Shown piece after piece: positions 17,900 to 29,061 of a stretch of DNA of 64,000 bases (within the stretch, counting starts at the first letter, position 1; each line of letters starts with the position of its first letter). The stretch spans positions 310,001-374,000 of the forward strand of contig NZ_CP093299.1 in NCBI RefSeq assembly GCF_024362805.1. The letters are read 5' to 3'. Both the position numbers and the translations under genes were made by a program. The stretch is from Salipaludibacillus sp. LMS25 (GTDB lineage Bacteria > Bacillota > Bacilli > Bacillales > Salisediminibacteriaceae). The notes under the pieces were generated by a model. The model searched no databases. It saw only the letters and a list, made by a program, of their open reading frames with translations, and had not been told where the DNA came from.

Positions 17900-18059
17900 A
17901 ATGCTCACCTATAGGTTGAATCGAGACATGTCTTACTCTAAAGCGATAAAGTCCTGTTGTAGAATGCAAAAGAGCGCCGTATACAAACAAACACAACTTC
18001 AAATAGAAGTATTTTTAATGAAAAATCCCCTACACAATTGGATCGTGAGAGGATTTTAG

Positions 18060-18096
18060 CAGCATTTTAAAAGCTCCTTTTAACAGGAGCTTTTAC
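18060..18096. terminator. bidirectional terminator between ABC operon and csp
   Basis: AAAAGCTCCT, loop TTTAAC, AGGAGCTTTT, with A and T runs on either side. It serves the cold-shock gene on the minus strand. A weaker hairpin (AAAATCCC...GAGGATTTT) lies just before it at about 18018-18057. Confidence 0.8.
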
Positions 18097-18100
18097 CCGC

Positions 18101-18298
18101 CTATTTTTGCACGTTAGTTGCTTGTGGTCCACGCTGGCCTTCTTCGATATCAAATGTAACAGATTGCCCTTCTTCAAGAGATTTAAACCCATCTCCCTGT
18201 ATTGCCGAATAATGAACAAACACATCATCTTGTCCTTCTACTTCAATGAAGCCAAATCCTTTTTCCGCGTTAAACCACTTTACTGTTCCTTGAGTCAT
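18101..18298 (-). CDS. cold-shock protein (CspA family)
   Basis: The 65-residue single-domain OB-fold protein is an RNA chaperone that keeps mRNA single-stranded and can antiterminate. RNP1 is KGFGFIEV and RNP2 is VFVHYSAI. The surface Trp and Phe of [12 protein letters not shown] are intact. The ATG follows AGGAGGATCAATT. Bacillus genomes often have several copies (CspB, CspC, CspD); the sequence alone does not say which this is. Confidence 0.95.
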   Translation of the reverse strand: MTQGTVKWFNAEKGFGFIEVEGQDDVFVHYSAIQGDGFKSLEEGQSVTFDIEEGQRGPQATNVQK

Positions 18299-18411
18299 AA
18301 TTGATCCTCCTGTTAAATTGTTTCCCTATGTAGTATGGCTAGTTATCTAATTCCTATACATGCCCATTTAAGTTTTATGACACGGCTTCTAGCAAAAACA
18401 TTTGATAGAGC

Positions 18412-18714
18412 TTATTTCGTTAATCGGTCAATTTCCTCAGAGACGATAAATGCAAGGTCATCATTTCCAAATAAAGAGAGCACTCCTAACACTGTCTCGT
18501 CATTAATTTCTCCTGCCTCTTCTTTCGATACAGTGAGACTGATTGCTTCTTTTAATTCCTTATTCCCTTTTTGAGCTGGATAAGCTTTTAAATAAATGTC
18601 CTCTGGGTTTAAGTCATGATTAATACACCATTGGGCAAAAATCAAGATCATCATTCTTTCGTCCTGCTGATACGTGCTAATCACATGTTCTTCTATCGTT
18701 TTTTTATCATCCAA
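18412..18714 (-). CDS. small acidic protein of unknown function
   Basis: The 100-residue soluble helical protein is acidic. TTG 18714 is chosen because AAAGGGGTG lies 7 bases ahead; a longer frame starts further up without a ribosome binding site. It reads DDKKTIEEHVISTYQQDERMM at the start and NDETVLGVLSLFGNDDLAF near the end. It has the look of a small conserved Bacillus cytosolic protein (YxiS-like in size), but I cannot assign a family. Confidence 0.6.
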   Translation of the reverse strand: MDDKKTIEEHVISTYQQDERMMILIFAQWCINHDLNPEDIYLKAYPAQKGNKELKEAISLTVSKEEAGEINDETVLGVLSLFGNDDLAFIVSEEIDRLTK

Positions 18715-18934
18715 TCCCAACACCCCTTTATTAATTAAGACAGATAAGGAGAACATATTAACATCTCTTCACATGTAAAATCACGTTTTTTCACTAAACC
18801 TTGAGCTATTCATAGCAGATGTAATTGTTACCATTTTGTAACATATAACCTATTTTAAACTTAATTAAACACTTACAATAAGATTATAGCAACTAGTCAT
18901 TCCTTAAATTTTCTATAAAGTAAGGTGATAATGT

Positions 18935-20089
18935 ATGGTAAAGCACTCTCATTCACAACATCATGGGTATCCACACGGTAATAGCATGACAACGATTGAT
19001 TACAACAAAAATCCGTTCATCGTTATTTGGGAAGTGACGAGAGCCTGTGAGCTTCACTGTGTTCATTGTCGAGCTGATGCTCAAACGACACCCCATCCTC
19101 ACGAGCTGTCTCACAAACAAGGATTAACACTGATCGATGATATTTATGAGATGGACAACCCTATGCTCGTCTTTACAGGTGGTGACTGTATGATGCGAGA
19201 GGATTTATTTGAACTAGCTGATTATGCAGTCAAAAAAGGTATGAGAGTGTCTATGACACCGAGTGCTACAGACAATGTTACACTAGCTACAATGAAAAAA
19301 GCAAAAGAAGTAGGCTTAGCACGTTGGGGCTTAAGTCTCGATGGTCCTACCCCAGAAATTCATGACCAATTTAGAGGTACGTCAGGCTCTTTCAACTTAA
19401 CTCTTTCTAAAATCAACGACTTAAAAACATGTGATATGCCTTTACAGATTAATACCGTTATCTCCCGTTATAATTACGATTACTTAGAAGAGATGGCCGC
19501 ATTAGTTAAAGAGTTGGAAGTCGTTATGTGGTATATCTTTCTTCTCGTTCCTACTGGTCGTGGACAGATTAACGATTGTTTGACACCTGCTGAGCATGAG
19601 AAAGTGTTTCGTTGGTTATATGAGCTAAACAAAACAGCTCCTTTTGACATTAAGACAACGGCAGCACAACATCATCGACGTGTCGTACTACAGCAAAAAA
19701 TGAAAGACAACATCATAAAAAAAGGAAACATTCACTACGCTGATGCCATATCCGATACAGCTTCTCATATTGATGGTTTAAAAAGAGCGCCTAAAAGTGT
19801 CAATGACGGTAACGGCTTTATATTTATTTCGCATACGGGTGAAGTTATGCCAAGCGGTCTTCTCCCTATTAAAGTAGGAAATGTTAAAGAAAAGCCACTT
19901 AAGGATATTTACCGCCACTCTCCTATTTTAAAGGAACTGAGAGATCCTAATTTATACAAAGGGAAATGTGGTGTGTGTGACTACCGATTCGTGTGTGGCG
20001 GGTCTCGCTCTCGGGCTTATGCTGTGACAGGTGATTATTTAGAAAGTGAACCCTTCTGTATTTACATACCTGAAGCCTATCGTATATAA
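18935..20089 (+). CDS. radical SAM/SPASM domain protein (TIGR04053-like)
   Basis: The 384-residue radical S-adenosylmethionine enzyme has CELHCVHC as the CxxxCxxC cluster ligand near residue 37. VFTGGDCMMREDL is the GGE-like motif, and LSLDGPTPEIHDQFRG is typical of the AhbD/PqqE-like branch. The C-terminal SPASM region (CGVCDYRFVCGG ... FC) binds an auxiliary Fe-S cluster. A His-rich N-terminus (KHSHSQHHGYPHG) precedes the barrel. No short precursor-peptide gene lies beside it, so a RiPP role is not supported; heme or cofactor maturation is possible. The ATG follows TAAGGTGATA. A family B repeat begins at its stop codon. Confidence 0.85.
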   Translation: MVKHSHSQHHGYPHGNSMTTIDYNKNPFIVIWEVTRACELHCVHCRADAQTTPHPHELSHKQGLTLIDDIYEMDNPMLVFTGGDCMMREDLFELADYAVKKGMRVSMTPSATDNVTLATMKKAKEVGLARWGLSLDGPTPEIHDQFRGTSGSFNLTLSKINDLKTCDMPLQINTVISRYNYDYLEEMAALVKELEVVMWYIFLLVPTGRGQINDCLTPAEHEKVFRWLYELNKTAPFDIKTTAAQHHRRVVLQQKMKDNIIKKGNIHYADAISDTASHIDGLKRAPKSVNDGNGFIFISHTGEVMPSGLLPIKVGNVKEKPLKDIYRHSPILKELRDPNLYKGKCGVCDYRFVCGGSRSRAYAVTGDYLESEPFCIYIPEAYRI

Positions 20090-20236
20090 CGAATCTTCAT
20101 TTAGTGGACGTTTTCGTTCTCGTCCCATTAAATGGTAGTTGGATGAATCAGAACATTAGCCGCCGATATCTCCCTATAGATTTAGCCCTCCTCTCTCTTT
20201 TAAGACAGGAGTTTTACGGACAGTTATCTGTGATAA
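20085..20236 (+). repeat. intergenic repeat family B, copy 5
   Basis: Near full length, starting ATATAACGAATC across the stop codon of the radical SAM gene. The first hairpin is TAGTGGACG...CGTCCCATTAA, unlike other copies but still paired, which suggests compensatory change. The end is ACGGACAGTTATCTGTGATAAA. Confidence 0.75.
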
Positions 20237-20387
20237 ACAAAAAATGTAGGACCTAACAAGTGCCTGTAAAAACGGGCACTTCTTCCATGTTCTCATAGGA
20301 CAAAACTAGTTTTCTTAACAGGTAATGTGGTAAAATAAACGAAAGTTTTCATCGTGATGCAATTTTTCAGATTAGGATGATGTCTCA

Positions 20388-21110
20388 ATGATTGATAAAA
20401 ACTCACCTATCCCTATTTACTATCAGCTAGAAGAGAAAATTAAAACGCAAATTGATCAAGGAGAGCTCCAGCCTGGGGATATGCTTCCTTCTGAGCGGGA
20501 GTATGCCAGTCATTATGCTATTAGCCGTATGACGGTAAGGCAAGCGATTACGAAGCTTGTAAATGACGGATACGTCTATAGGAAAAAAGGGACCGGAACG
20601 TTTGTAGCAGCCAAAAAAATTGACCAACCTCTGCAAGGATTAACAAGCTTTACTGAAGATATGAAAGCTAGAGGAATGGTTGCAACAAACCGATTGATAC
20701 ATTTTAAAGTCATGTCACCTCCTCTACCGGTTATGAAAGCGCTAAACATCGATTCCAGTACGCCTGTTTACGAGATTCAAAGAGTCAGGTTAGCTGACGG
20801 CCTTCCTATGGCGTTAGAGACGACTTATATTTCAAAACGTTTAATTCCAGATATAACAGAAGAACTATTAGAACGATCCCTGTATGATTATGTAGAAAAT
20901 AGTCTTGGGAAAGAAATAGGGGAAGGCACACAAATTATTGAGTCTTCTACCGTTAATCAAAATGAAATTACCCATCTTAATGTAAAAAAAGGGGCTCCTG
21001 TGCTTTTGATTGAGCGACATACCTATTTAAAAGATGGCACCCCTCTTGAATTGGTTAAATCTTCATATAGAGCTGATCGTTATAGATTTATGATAAACAT
21101 GCAGCGCTAG
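20388..21110 (+). CDS. GntR family regulator with UTRA domain (NagR/YvoA-like)
   Basis: The 240-residue repressor has an N-terminal winged helix (residues 1-70: PIPIYYQLEEKIKTQI, LPSEREYASHYAISRMTVRQAI, YRKKGTGTFVA) and a C-terminal UTRA effector domain (about 85-240: PVYEIQRVRLADGLPMALETTYI, LYDYVENSLG, LLIERHTYLKDGTPLEL). This layout is the HutC/NagR branch, whose best-known effector is GlcNAc-6-P or GlcN-6-P. No nag genes lie nearby. The ATG has a weak GGATGATG ribosome binding site. Confidence 0.85.
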   Translation: MIDKNSPIPIYYQLEEKIKTQIDQGELQPGDMLPSEREYASHYAISRMTVRQAITKLVNDGYVYRKKGTGTFVAAKKIDQPLQGLTSFTEDMKARGMVATNRLIHFKVMSPPLPVMKALNIDSSTPVYEIQRVRLADGLPMALETTYISKRLIPDITEELLERSLYDYVENSLGKEIGEGTQIIESSTVNQNEITHLNVKKGAPVLLIERHTYLKDGTPLELVKSSYRADRYRFMINMQR

Positions 21111-21129
21111 CCAGTTGAAGATGATCTTA

Positions 21130-21174
21130 ACACACAAAGCGTCTCCTCTCAGTAAGAGGAACGCTTTTTTACTT
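21130..21174 (+). terminator. terminator of the GntR-type gene
   Basis: AAAGCGTCTCCTCT, loop CAGTA, AGAGGAACGCTTTTTTA. It lies about 20 bases past the stop codon. Confidence 0.85.
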
Positions 21175-21177
21175 AGG

Positions 21178-22262
21178 CTTTAAAATATGTGTTAGGGTTC
21201 ACCCGTGCTAGAACGCTACTAAGCCCACCCTTAATGGAAAACTCAGGCTTGCTTTTCTTGCTTTGCTCCTCATACCGATATTCTTGGCTTAGTTTTTCTA
21301 TCCAACTCTCATTGTTCAACTCCACTTCTGCCGCTATATGTCATGGCCACTTAGTTATGTCAGAACAAGTTCAGAAATGTTTTCATGATTATGACCGAAA
21401 AAAATGGAAGGGAATGAAGCGTGTCTTTACCAAACACTGTGAAGAACAAACTCGTTTCAGCAAACTGAAACATCGAGAAATCAGATGGGGGCTCAGCGCT
21501 ACCCGAATAAATCAGCTACGCGTTGAGATGGGGGCTATAACCCTTAAAAAAATATTTAAGAATTAACAAATAATTAGCATTGGTATGTCATTCCCTCCAA
21601 TGAATTGAGGAAGTGATAAAAGCTGAAAGAAGTCTCCCACTTTCGTTTGAGAAGACGACACGATGTGTTTTCACGTAAAGCAACACCTTCACAACTTTTA
21701 CCATAGGGCGGAAAGGTACAGAGGTGAAGCCGTTTATAAACGTCATAATGACGTTCAAAAAGTTGGAGACGGTCGTTTATAATTTTTTTACTTTGGGTAT
21801 ACCAATGAGTTCATTAATAAACTATATAACAAACGAAGGCTATGGAACGAAAAGCAACTTATAGTATAATATGCTTCTAAATAGAGTACCGCTGAAAATG
21901 TGAAAGTGCCGTTTCAAACCAACGACGATAATGTGGTGACTTAAGGGAATACACTAATAAGTCAAGAATATGTCCTCTTTCACCTTTAACAGCAAGTTCA
22001 TAGTAGTTTTTCAATAAAAGGATGACATTCTGCTAAACCCGTGGCCGAGGTCTCTTCCCCCTTTTGTTCATCAGCAGCACTTGATAAGAAATTTATTTTA
22101 AGGCGTACCCTGTCACTTGCGCCCTACCCTAAGCTAAGCTTGCAAAAGTATTTAAACCCCTTTTGTTGAAAGACTTCTCGCAAACTGCTTACAATCCTAA
22201 TAAAATCCGTGTCTCTTCATCAGCTCCCTTCTTTTCAAACCGTTTCCCTTTTCTAAACATGA
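21178..22262 (-). pseudogene. decayed minus-strand gene of unknown family
   Basis: Reading the reverse strand from about 22262, coherent protein segments follow each other in different frames: FRKGKRFEKKGADEETRILLGL-like, SSLREVFQQKGFKYF, FLSSAADEQKGEETSATGLA, NYYELAVKGERGHILDLL, SPHYRRWFETALSHFQRYS, KRLHLCTFPPYGKSC, and near the end WIEKLSQEYRYEEQS and GGLSSVLARVNPNTYFKA with a stop at 21178. At least four frameshifts and a family C repeat interrupt it. I do not recognise the family, and the last segment could belong to a different gene. Confidence 0.45.
21449..21565 (+). repeat. intergenic repeat family C, copy 2
   Basis: Starts ACTCGTTTCAGCAAACTGAAAC with the same perfect GTTTCAG hairpin as copy 1, then ATCGAGAAATCAGATGG, then GATGGGGGCTATAACCCTTAAA and ATATTTAAGAATTAA. 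It lies inside the decayed minus-strand gene, so it probably inserted there. Confidence 0.6.
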
Positions 22263-22287
22263 CCAATCTTCTTTTTTTATTATCGAA

Positions 22288-22322
22288 GAAAATCAGAAGG
22301 CCCTTTTCCAAGGCCTTCTGAT
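22288..22322 (-). terminator. terminator of the 34-residue gene
   Basis: On the reverse strand CAGAAGGCC, loop TTGGAAAAG, GGCCTTCTG, then ATTTTCTTC. It lies 6 bases past the stop of the small gene. Confidence 0.8.
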
Positions 22323-22328
22323 GGAATG

Positions 22329-22433
22329 TTATCCTTTTAAACAACAACGCTTATTTTTACCTGTTGAGGTAGAACGGATGGGACGTATTGTTTTAGAGTT
22401 TGCTGGCTTTCGCGTTAATTTTTTTACTTTCAT
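22329..22433 (-). CDS. 34-residue basic Cys-containing peptide
   Basis: A very short gene with a strong GGAGGTGGCAAC ribosome binding site and its own terminator. The product starts MKVKKLTRKPANSKTIRPIR and ends GKNKRCCLKG. It is strongly basic with a CC pair. It lies between a decayed gene and a coiled-coil gene, at the left edge of the spore-surface block; a similar small basic Cys protein lies at 41789. A minor spore-coat component is a reasonable guess, no more. Confidence 0.6.
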   Translation of the reverse strand: MKVKKLTRKPANSKTIRPIRSTSTGKNKRCCLKG

Positions 22434-22511
22434 GTTGCCACCTCCATTTTTCACTAGCGAATTATGATAGTTTATTCGTTTGCTCGTAAAAGGAAGCGGC
22501 ATTCAACCTCA

Positions 22512-23054
22512 TCATTCACTTTTCGAAGCTGAATGAGGTGTTTTTGACAAAGAAGCCTTTTTACTACCTAATAAGCTCCTGCTTTTCTTTAAAGGAGAGC
22601 GATGATTATCCCCTCTTTTAGAATGGGCTATCGTATTGTACGAAGAAGGTGATTCATCCGAAACAACTTCCACTTTTTTTGACATCTGCAACATATTTCT
22701 TAACCGTTTATAATCTGATGTTTTCTTAATTTTTGGTTCCTCTGCCTCAGAAGGCATGCTCTTAGCCTCTGTTAATAACTCAACCTCTTTTTTTAACGTG
22801 TCAACCTGATCTTGCAAACTTTGAACTGCTTCCGATAGGCTATTCATAGTGAGTTTGTCACCTTTCTCACTATTCTCTAGCATCTCAACTCTTTCCTTTA
22901 ATTGAGCTAACTCTGTTGTTAAACCTCCTTTTTCTTCTTTTAGTTTCACATAATCTTCTACAACACTTTCTGTTCTTAATGTCGTTAAGATTTCCTTATA
23001 CTTTTCTAGTTTTTCCGCCATTTTCACCGGGTTATATGAGTGAGATTGGGTCAA
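22512..23054 (-). CDS. coiled-coil protein, probable spore-coat component (1 of 3)
   Basis: The 180-residue protein has a coiled coil over residues about 12-100 (KLEKYKEILTTLRTE, LKERVEMLENSEKG, LQDQVDTLKKEVELL) and a basic Ser-rich tail (KKSRSLLGSKKASLSKT). The start is TTG with GGGGGGATACAG ahead. Two more proteins of this layout occur at 40693 and 42000, all around collagen-like genes. Heptad N-terminal part plus basic tail resembles coat morphogenetic proteins such as CotO in layout, without sequence proof. Confidence 0.7.
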   Translation of the reverse strand: MTQSHSYNPVKMAEKLEKYKEILTTLRTESVVEDYVKLKEEKGGLTTELAQLKERVEMLENSEKGDKLTMNSLSEAVQSLQDQVDTLKKEVELLTEAKSMPSEAEEPKIKKTSDYKRLRNMLQMSKKVEVVSDESPSSYNTIAHSKRGDNHRSPLKKSRSLLGSKKASLSKTPHSASKSE

Positions 23055-23263
23055 CTGTATCCCCCCTTAAGAATTAATCCTGTTCCCTTATCATATTATG
23101 CGAAGGACGTTACAAATATTTAGAATATAGAGACATTCCATTATGGTTAGAAGGCGTGCTATGCCCTTTCGTGAACATTTAAGCTCATAAACCGTTTCCC
23201 TCTTTATTTCTCAACATATAATGTTAAGGTTACGACTCATCAATTAAGAACAAGGAGGATGAC

Positions 23264-24304
23264 ATGACGACAAAAACCATGGGGCAAAGTAAACAACTTC
23301 ATCGTTTGAATATAGTGCATGGTACGATGGAGATAGCCAATCAAATGTATACTATTTCAAAAGGACTACAACACTACACTATCCCTGCAAAAACGTTAAA
23401 TTATTACCGCAATTACTTAAATTATTCATCTGAATTTGAGATAGATTGGAGCCATTTTCGAACAACAGAAAAGTTAAAGCTATACTTGCTGAATCATTTA
23501 ATTCCTGAGAATGACTTATTTCACTTTCATTTTGCCACATCCTTATACAAGGATAACTACGACCTCACTCTTCTTAAAAATTTAAATAAACCGGTTATTA
23601 TGCATCATTGGGGCAGTGATGTCCGTCAGCTGTCTAAAGCTTTAGAGGTGAATCCATACGCTAAAGTGAAAGTAGCTAATACGCCATCTATTGACAAACA
23701 CCTTCAATTTATTTCTAGTCACATTAGCCACTGTATTGTTCCTGATGATGAATTACGGCGCTATGTGGAAGACTATTACGAACATGTTCATGTCGTACCG
23801 TCAATGATTGATTTAGACGCTTATTCTTTCAACCCGTTACAAAAAAATGAGAAACCGCTGATCGTGCATGCACCAACACACTCAAAAATTAAGGGGACTT
23901 CCTATATAGTAAAGGCCATCGAACAACTTAAACCTCACTATTCGTTTGAATTTGTATTAGTTGAAAAAGCATCCCATTTAGAAGCAAAAAAAATTTATGA
24001 GAAAGCAGATATTATTATTGATCAACTTCATATCGGCAGCTACGGCCTTTTTTCTATTGAAGGAATGGCGATGGGGAAACCAGTCATATGTTACATTAGT
24101 GATTATATGTTGGAAAAATATCCTTCAGAGTTACCTATAATACCTGCTAACCCGGACACCATTCGAGATAAACTAGAAGAGCTGTTAAAAAATAAAGATG
24201 CTTTACCTGAAATAGGACTAAGGTCTAGAGAATATGCCATAAAACATCATGATTATAAAAAAAATAGCGCAAATATAATTGACATTTATAAGTCGATTAT
24301 TTAA
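23264..24304 (+). CDS. GT-B fold glycosyltransferase (GT4-like)
   Basis: The 346-residue predicted glycosyltransferase lies in the spore-surface block. The N-terminal half has LNIVHGTMEIANQMYTISKG and PVIMHHWGSDVR, the acceptor-side fold. The C-terminal donor domain has PLIVHAPTHSKIKGT, IIIDQLHIGSYGLFSIEGMAMGKPVICYI (the E-x7-E-like region) and NPDTIRDKLEELL. The chain is complete for the family. The ATG follows AAGGAGGATGAC. The donor sugar is unknown. Divergent from the coiled-coil gene and convergent with the epimerase gene. Confidence 0.8.
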   Translation: MTTKTMGQSKQLHRLNIVHGTMEIANQMYTISKGLQHYTIPAKTLNYYRNYLNYSSEFEIDWSHFRTTEKLKLYLLNHLIPENDLFHFHFATSLYKDNYDLTLLKNLNKPVIMHHWGSDVRQLSKALEVNPYAKVKVANTPSIDKHLQFISSHISHCIVPDDELRRYVEDYYEHVHVVPSMIDLDAYSFNPLQKNEKPLIVHAPTHSKIKGTSYIVKAIEQLKPHYSFEFVLVEKASHLEAKKIYEKADIIIDQLHIGSYGLFSIEGMAMGKPVICYISDYMLEKYPSELPIIPANPDTIRDKLEELLKNKDALPEIGLRSREYAIKHHDYKKNSANIIDIYKSII

Positions 24305-24309
24305 ACAAC

Positions 24310-24345
24310 TAGTAGGTTGCTCCTTGAGAAGAGCAACCTTTTTTT
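24310..24345. terminator. bidirectional terminator
   Basis: AGGTTGCTC, loop CTTGAGAA, GAGCAACCT followed by TTTTTTTA. It lies between the convergent glycosyltransferase and epimerase genes. Confidence 0.85.
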
Positions 24346-24347
24346 AA

Positions 24348-25295
24348 TCAGTTTGGTGTAGTATTATACCATGCTGCCGTCCGTTCTAACCCTGTGTACA
24401 GATCATGTTTAGGCTGCCAGTCTATAAGATCACTTATATGTTTAATAGATAGACAACGTCTATCAACCGTATCAATTACCCTTTTTTCTTTATAGACATA
24501 AGCACAATCAGGTACTTGATAAATATCAGCGACCATTTTAGCCAGTTTTAACACAGACGTTTCTTTGCCAGTTCCCACATTGAAAACATTTCCTATAGCA
24601 TGTGAGTTTATAGCGGTCAAAACAAATGCCTGAATGACATCATCTATATACGTAAAATCTCTTGTTTGAGATCCGTCTCCATATATAATGAGAGGTTGTT
24701 TCGTCGTTATTGCTTCATAAAATTTAGCTACCACTCCACAGTACGGGTTTGTAGGGAGCTGTCCTCTACCAAATACATTAGATAACCTTAATATAACTGT
24801 TGGGAGGTCATACATGTTTTTATATAACAGACAATATTGTTCAGCCGAATATTTACTAGTGGCATATGGAGAAGTAAGATCTTTCTCCCTTTCCTTTGTT
24901 GGAAAAGAGGTTGCATTACCATATATAGAAGATGTAGATGCATATATAAATCGTTTTAACTTTTCTCCATATTCTCTCGCATGCTCCAACATGTTCAGCG
25001 TACCTAAAGTATTAATTTCTAAATCTTTTTTAGCATCTCCTACTGACAAAGCTAAATTTCTTGCAGCAAGATGAAAGATGTAATCAACATCCTTCAAAAC
25101 AGACTGAAAAATGTCTGTATTTAAGATACTTTCTTTATAAAATGTTATGTTATCACTACTTGGGATCGCCTTTTCATTTCCCGTTGATAAATCATCAATG
25201 ACTGTTATTTTATCAGTAACAGATATTAATTCGTTTACAAGCTGAGACCCAATAAATCCTGCTCCTCCTGTTACTAATACATGCCCCATATTCAT
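24348..25295 (-). CDS. NAD-dependent nucleotide-sugar epimerase (GalE/WbpP-like)
   Basis: The 315-residue extended short-chain dehydrogenase has the NAD site GGAGFIGSQLV, then VIDDLSTG, IFHLAA, the catalytic YATSK and RLSNVFGRGQLP, then FTYIDDVIQAF and FNVGTG. These fit UDP-hexose or UDP-HexNAc 4-epimerases. ATG 25295 is preferred to the ATG 21 bases earlier, because that one lies at the GAGAGGAAG ribosome binding site. If it acts on UDP-GlcNAc it would provide UDP-GalNAc for the same glycan as the dehydrogenase at 37118. About 50 bases downstream of the GT2 gene, so probably one operon with it. Confidence 0.85.
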   Translation of the reverse strand: MNMGHVLVTGGAGFIGSQLVNELISVTDKITVIDDLSTGNEKAIPSSDNITFYKESILNTDIFQSVLKDVDYIFHLAARNLALSVGDAKKDLEINTLGTLNMLEHAREYGEKLKRFIYASTSSIYGNATSFPTKEREKDLTSPYATSKYSAEQYCLLYKNMYDLPTVILRLSNVFGRGQLPTNPYCGVVAKFYEAITTKQPLIIYGDGSQTRDFTYIDDVIQAFVLTAINSHAIGNVFNVGTGKETSVLKLAKMVADIYQVPDCAYVYKEKRVIDTVDRRCLSIKHISDLIDWQPKHDLYTGLERTAAWYNTTPN

Positions 25296-25347
25296 ACTCA
25301 CTCTTCCTCTCTTCATCTAGCTTAAACGTGATAAAATGTCCTATCAT

Positions 25348-26430
25348 CTACTCTGTAAGATTTAACGTTTTCTCAAAATAGGTTTTATTATGGAGTACAG
25401 CTCGATCTTGCGGCCGATATTCTCTCGCTTTTTCATTATGGTCATAAGCTTTTTCTTTCTTTCCGATGCGATCGTAACAGACACACAATTGTAAATGAGG
25501 ATACCACGTAGAATAAGCCGGATAACTAAAGCTCCATTGATTCGTGTCAGGCTTTAAATTTAGTGCTTGCTCATACCAGTAAATAGCATGATCATATAAT
25601 CTTTTTGTTTGAAAATGATAGCCAATTCTACTACAAGCTTCCGGTCTAGGCGTCTTAGAAAATATAAAAGATTGAAACAGCGATTCCAGCTCTCTATCTG
25701 GCTCACCAAGCTGTCGATGGCAGTCCGCTTTATTGATGCAGGCGTAAAATTTATCTTCAATCCATCCTTCTGTCATCTGAATATTTTTTTCATACGCTTC
25801 AATGGCTTTTTCTCGATGACCATTCTCTCTTAGCTCATTTCCATAATAAAAGTAATCTCTTGCTGAAAAAATATCCCCTCGTTCGATCTTTGTTTTATAA
25901 ATAGATAAGTTCCTATTTGACGCATGCTTTATTTTTTTATGAGTAATCGCCACATCAGAGTTAATAATATGACCGGAGACATTTAAATAATTATGAACAT
26001 CTCCTCCCCATTTAAAATTTTTGTCTGTTTTCACCAAACGATTACGTCGATATCTCAAGGTGACATTTCCATAGTCATCCATTCCGGCATTATAAAACAT
26101 GGACACAGAGTCTACAGAAGGGTCTAACGATTTTTTTAATTTTTTTAATTTCTCTTGATCTTCTTCTAATATCACATCATCTGCATCTAAATATAAAATA
26201 TAATCTTTCGTTGCATATTTAAACGATTCATTTCTTGCTGCTGCAAAGTCTCCGGTCCATTCATAAAAAAAGATCCGATCTGTATACTCTTTCGCAATCT
26301 CCACGGTCCTATCTTCCGAGCCAGTATCAACAATATTAATTTCATCTACAAGGTCTTTAACTGTCTCTAAACACCTCGCTAACACCTTTTCTTCATTTTT
26401 AACAATCATACATAAGCTAATTGTGATCAT
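25348..26430 (-). CDS. GT2 glycosyltransferase with TPR domain
   Basis: The 360-residue cytosolic glycosyltransferase has an N-terminal GT-A fold (residues 1-115): ISLCMIVKNEE, VDTGSEDRT, FAAARNESF and the metal-binding YLDADD. The C-terminal half (about 185-355) is helical with TPR-like units (YFYYGNELRENGHREKAIEAY, RIGYHFQTKRLYDHAIYWYEQAL). The layout is that of SunS-type and BclA-cluster protein glycosyltransferases, in which TPRs hold the protein acceptor. ATG 26430 follows GAGGGGAGAAACT; a longer frame lacks a site. It lies next to collagen-like genes, so protein O-glycosylation is likely. Confidence 0.85.
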   Translation of the reverse strand: MITISLCMIVKNEEKVLARCLETVKDLVDEINIVDTGSEDRTVEIAKEYTDRIFFYEWTGDFAAARNESFKYATKDYILYLDADDVILEEDQEKLKKLKKSLDPSVDSVSMFYNAGMDDYGNVTLRYRRNRLVKTDKNFKWGGDVHNYLNVSGHIINSDVAITHKKIKHASNRNLSIYKTKIERGDIFSARDYFYYGNELRENGHREKAIEAYEKNIQMTEGWIEDKFYACINKADCHRQLGEPDRELESLFQSFIFSKTPRPEACSRIGYHFQTKRLYDHAIYWYEQALNLKPDTNQWSFSYPAYSTWYPHLQLCVCYDRIGKKEKAYDHNEKAREYRPQDRAVLHNKTYFEKTLNLTE

Positions 26431-26621
26431 AGTTTCTCCCCTCACATATTGTTTGTAAACGTTTTTTAACGATAGCTTCGTTAGAACCGATGAAAGTGTT
26501 GATAATTTCTCCACTACTTTAAACTATGCAACTCGTCACAGATGTTCACTTTTTCTAAAAAACACCTGTTATTTAAAGTTACAACAGCTTTTTTGACTAA
26601 CGTTGAAATGGCTCTTAAAGT

Positions 26622-26662
26622 ATTAAAAAAGAAGCCCTTTCAAAATAGAGGGCTTCTCAAGT
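26622..26662 (-). terminator. terminator of the shorter collagen-like gene
   Basis: On the reverse strand GAAGCCCT, loop CTATTTTGAA, AGGGCTTC, TTTTTTA. It lies about 50 bases past the stop. Confidence 0.85.
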
Positions 26663-26711
26663 TAGTTTAAATTCGCTGAGGAGGTAGTGTTCGTTTCTCT
26701 TTGCATACAGT

Positions 26712-29061
<2,350 letters not shown>

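Noticed and set aside
18935..20089. A RiPP biosynthetic cluster around the radical SAM/SPASM gene
   Set aside because: No short precursor gene, peptidase or exporter lies next to it; neighbours are a cold-shock gene unit and a GntR regulator.
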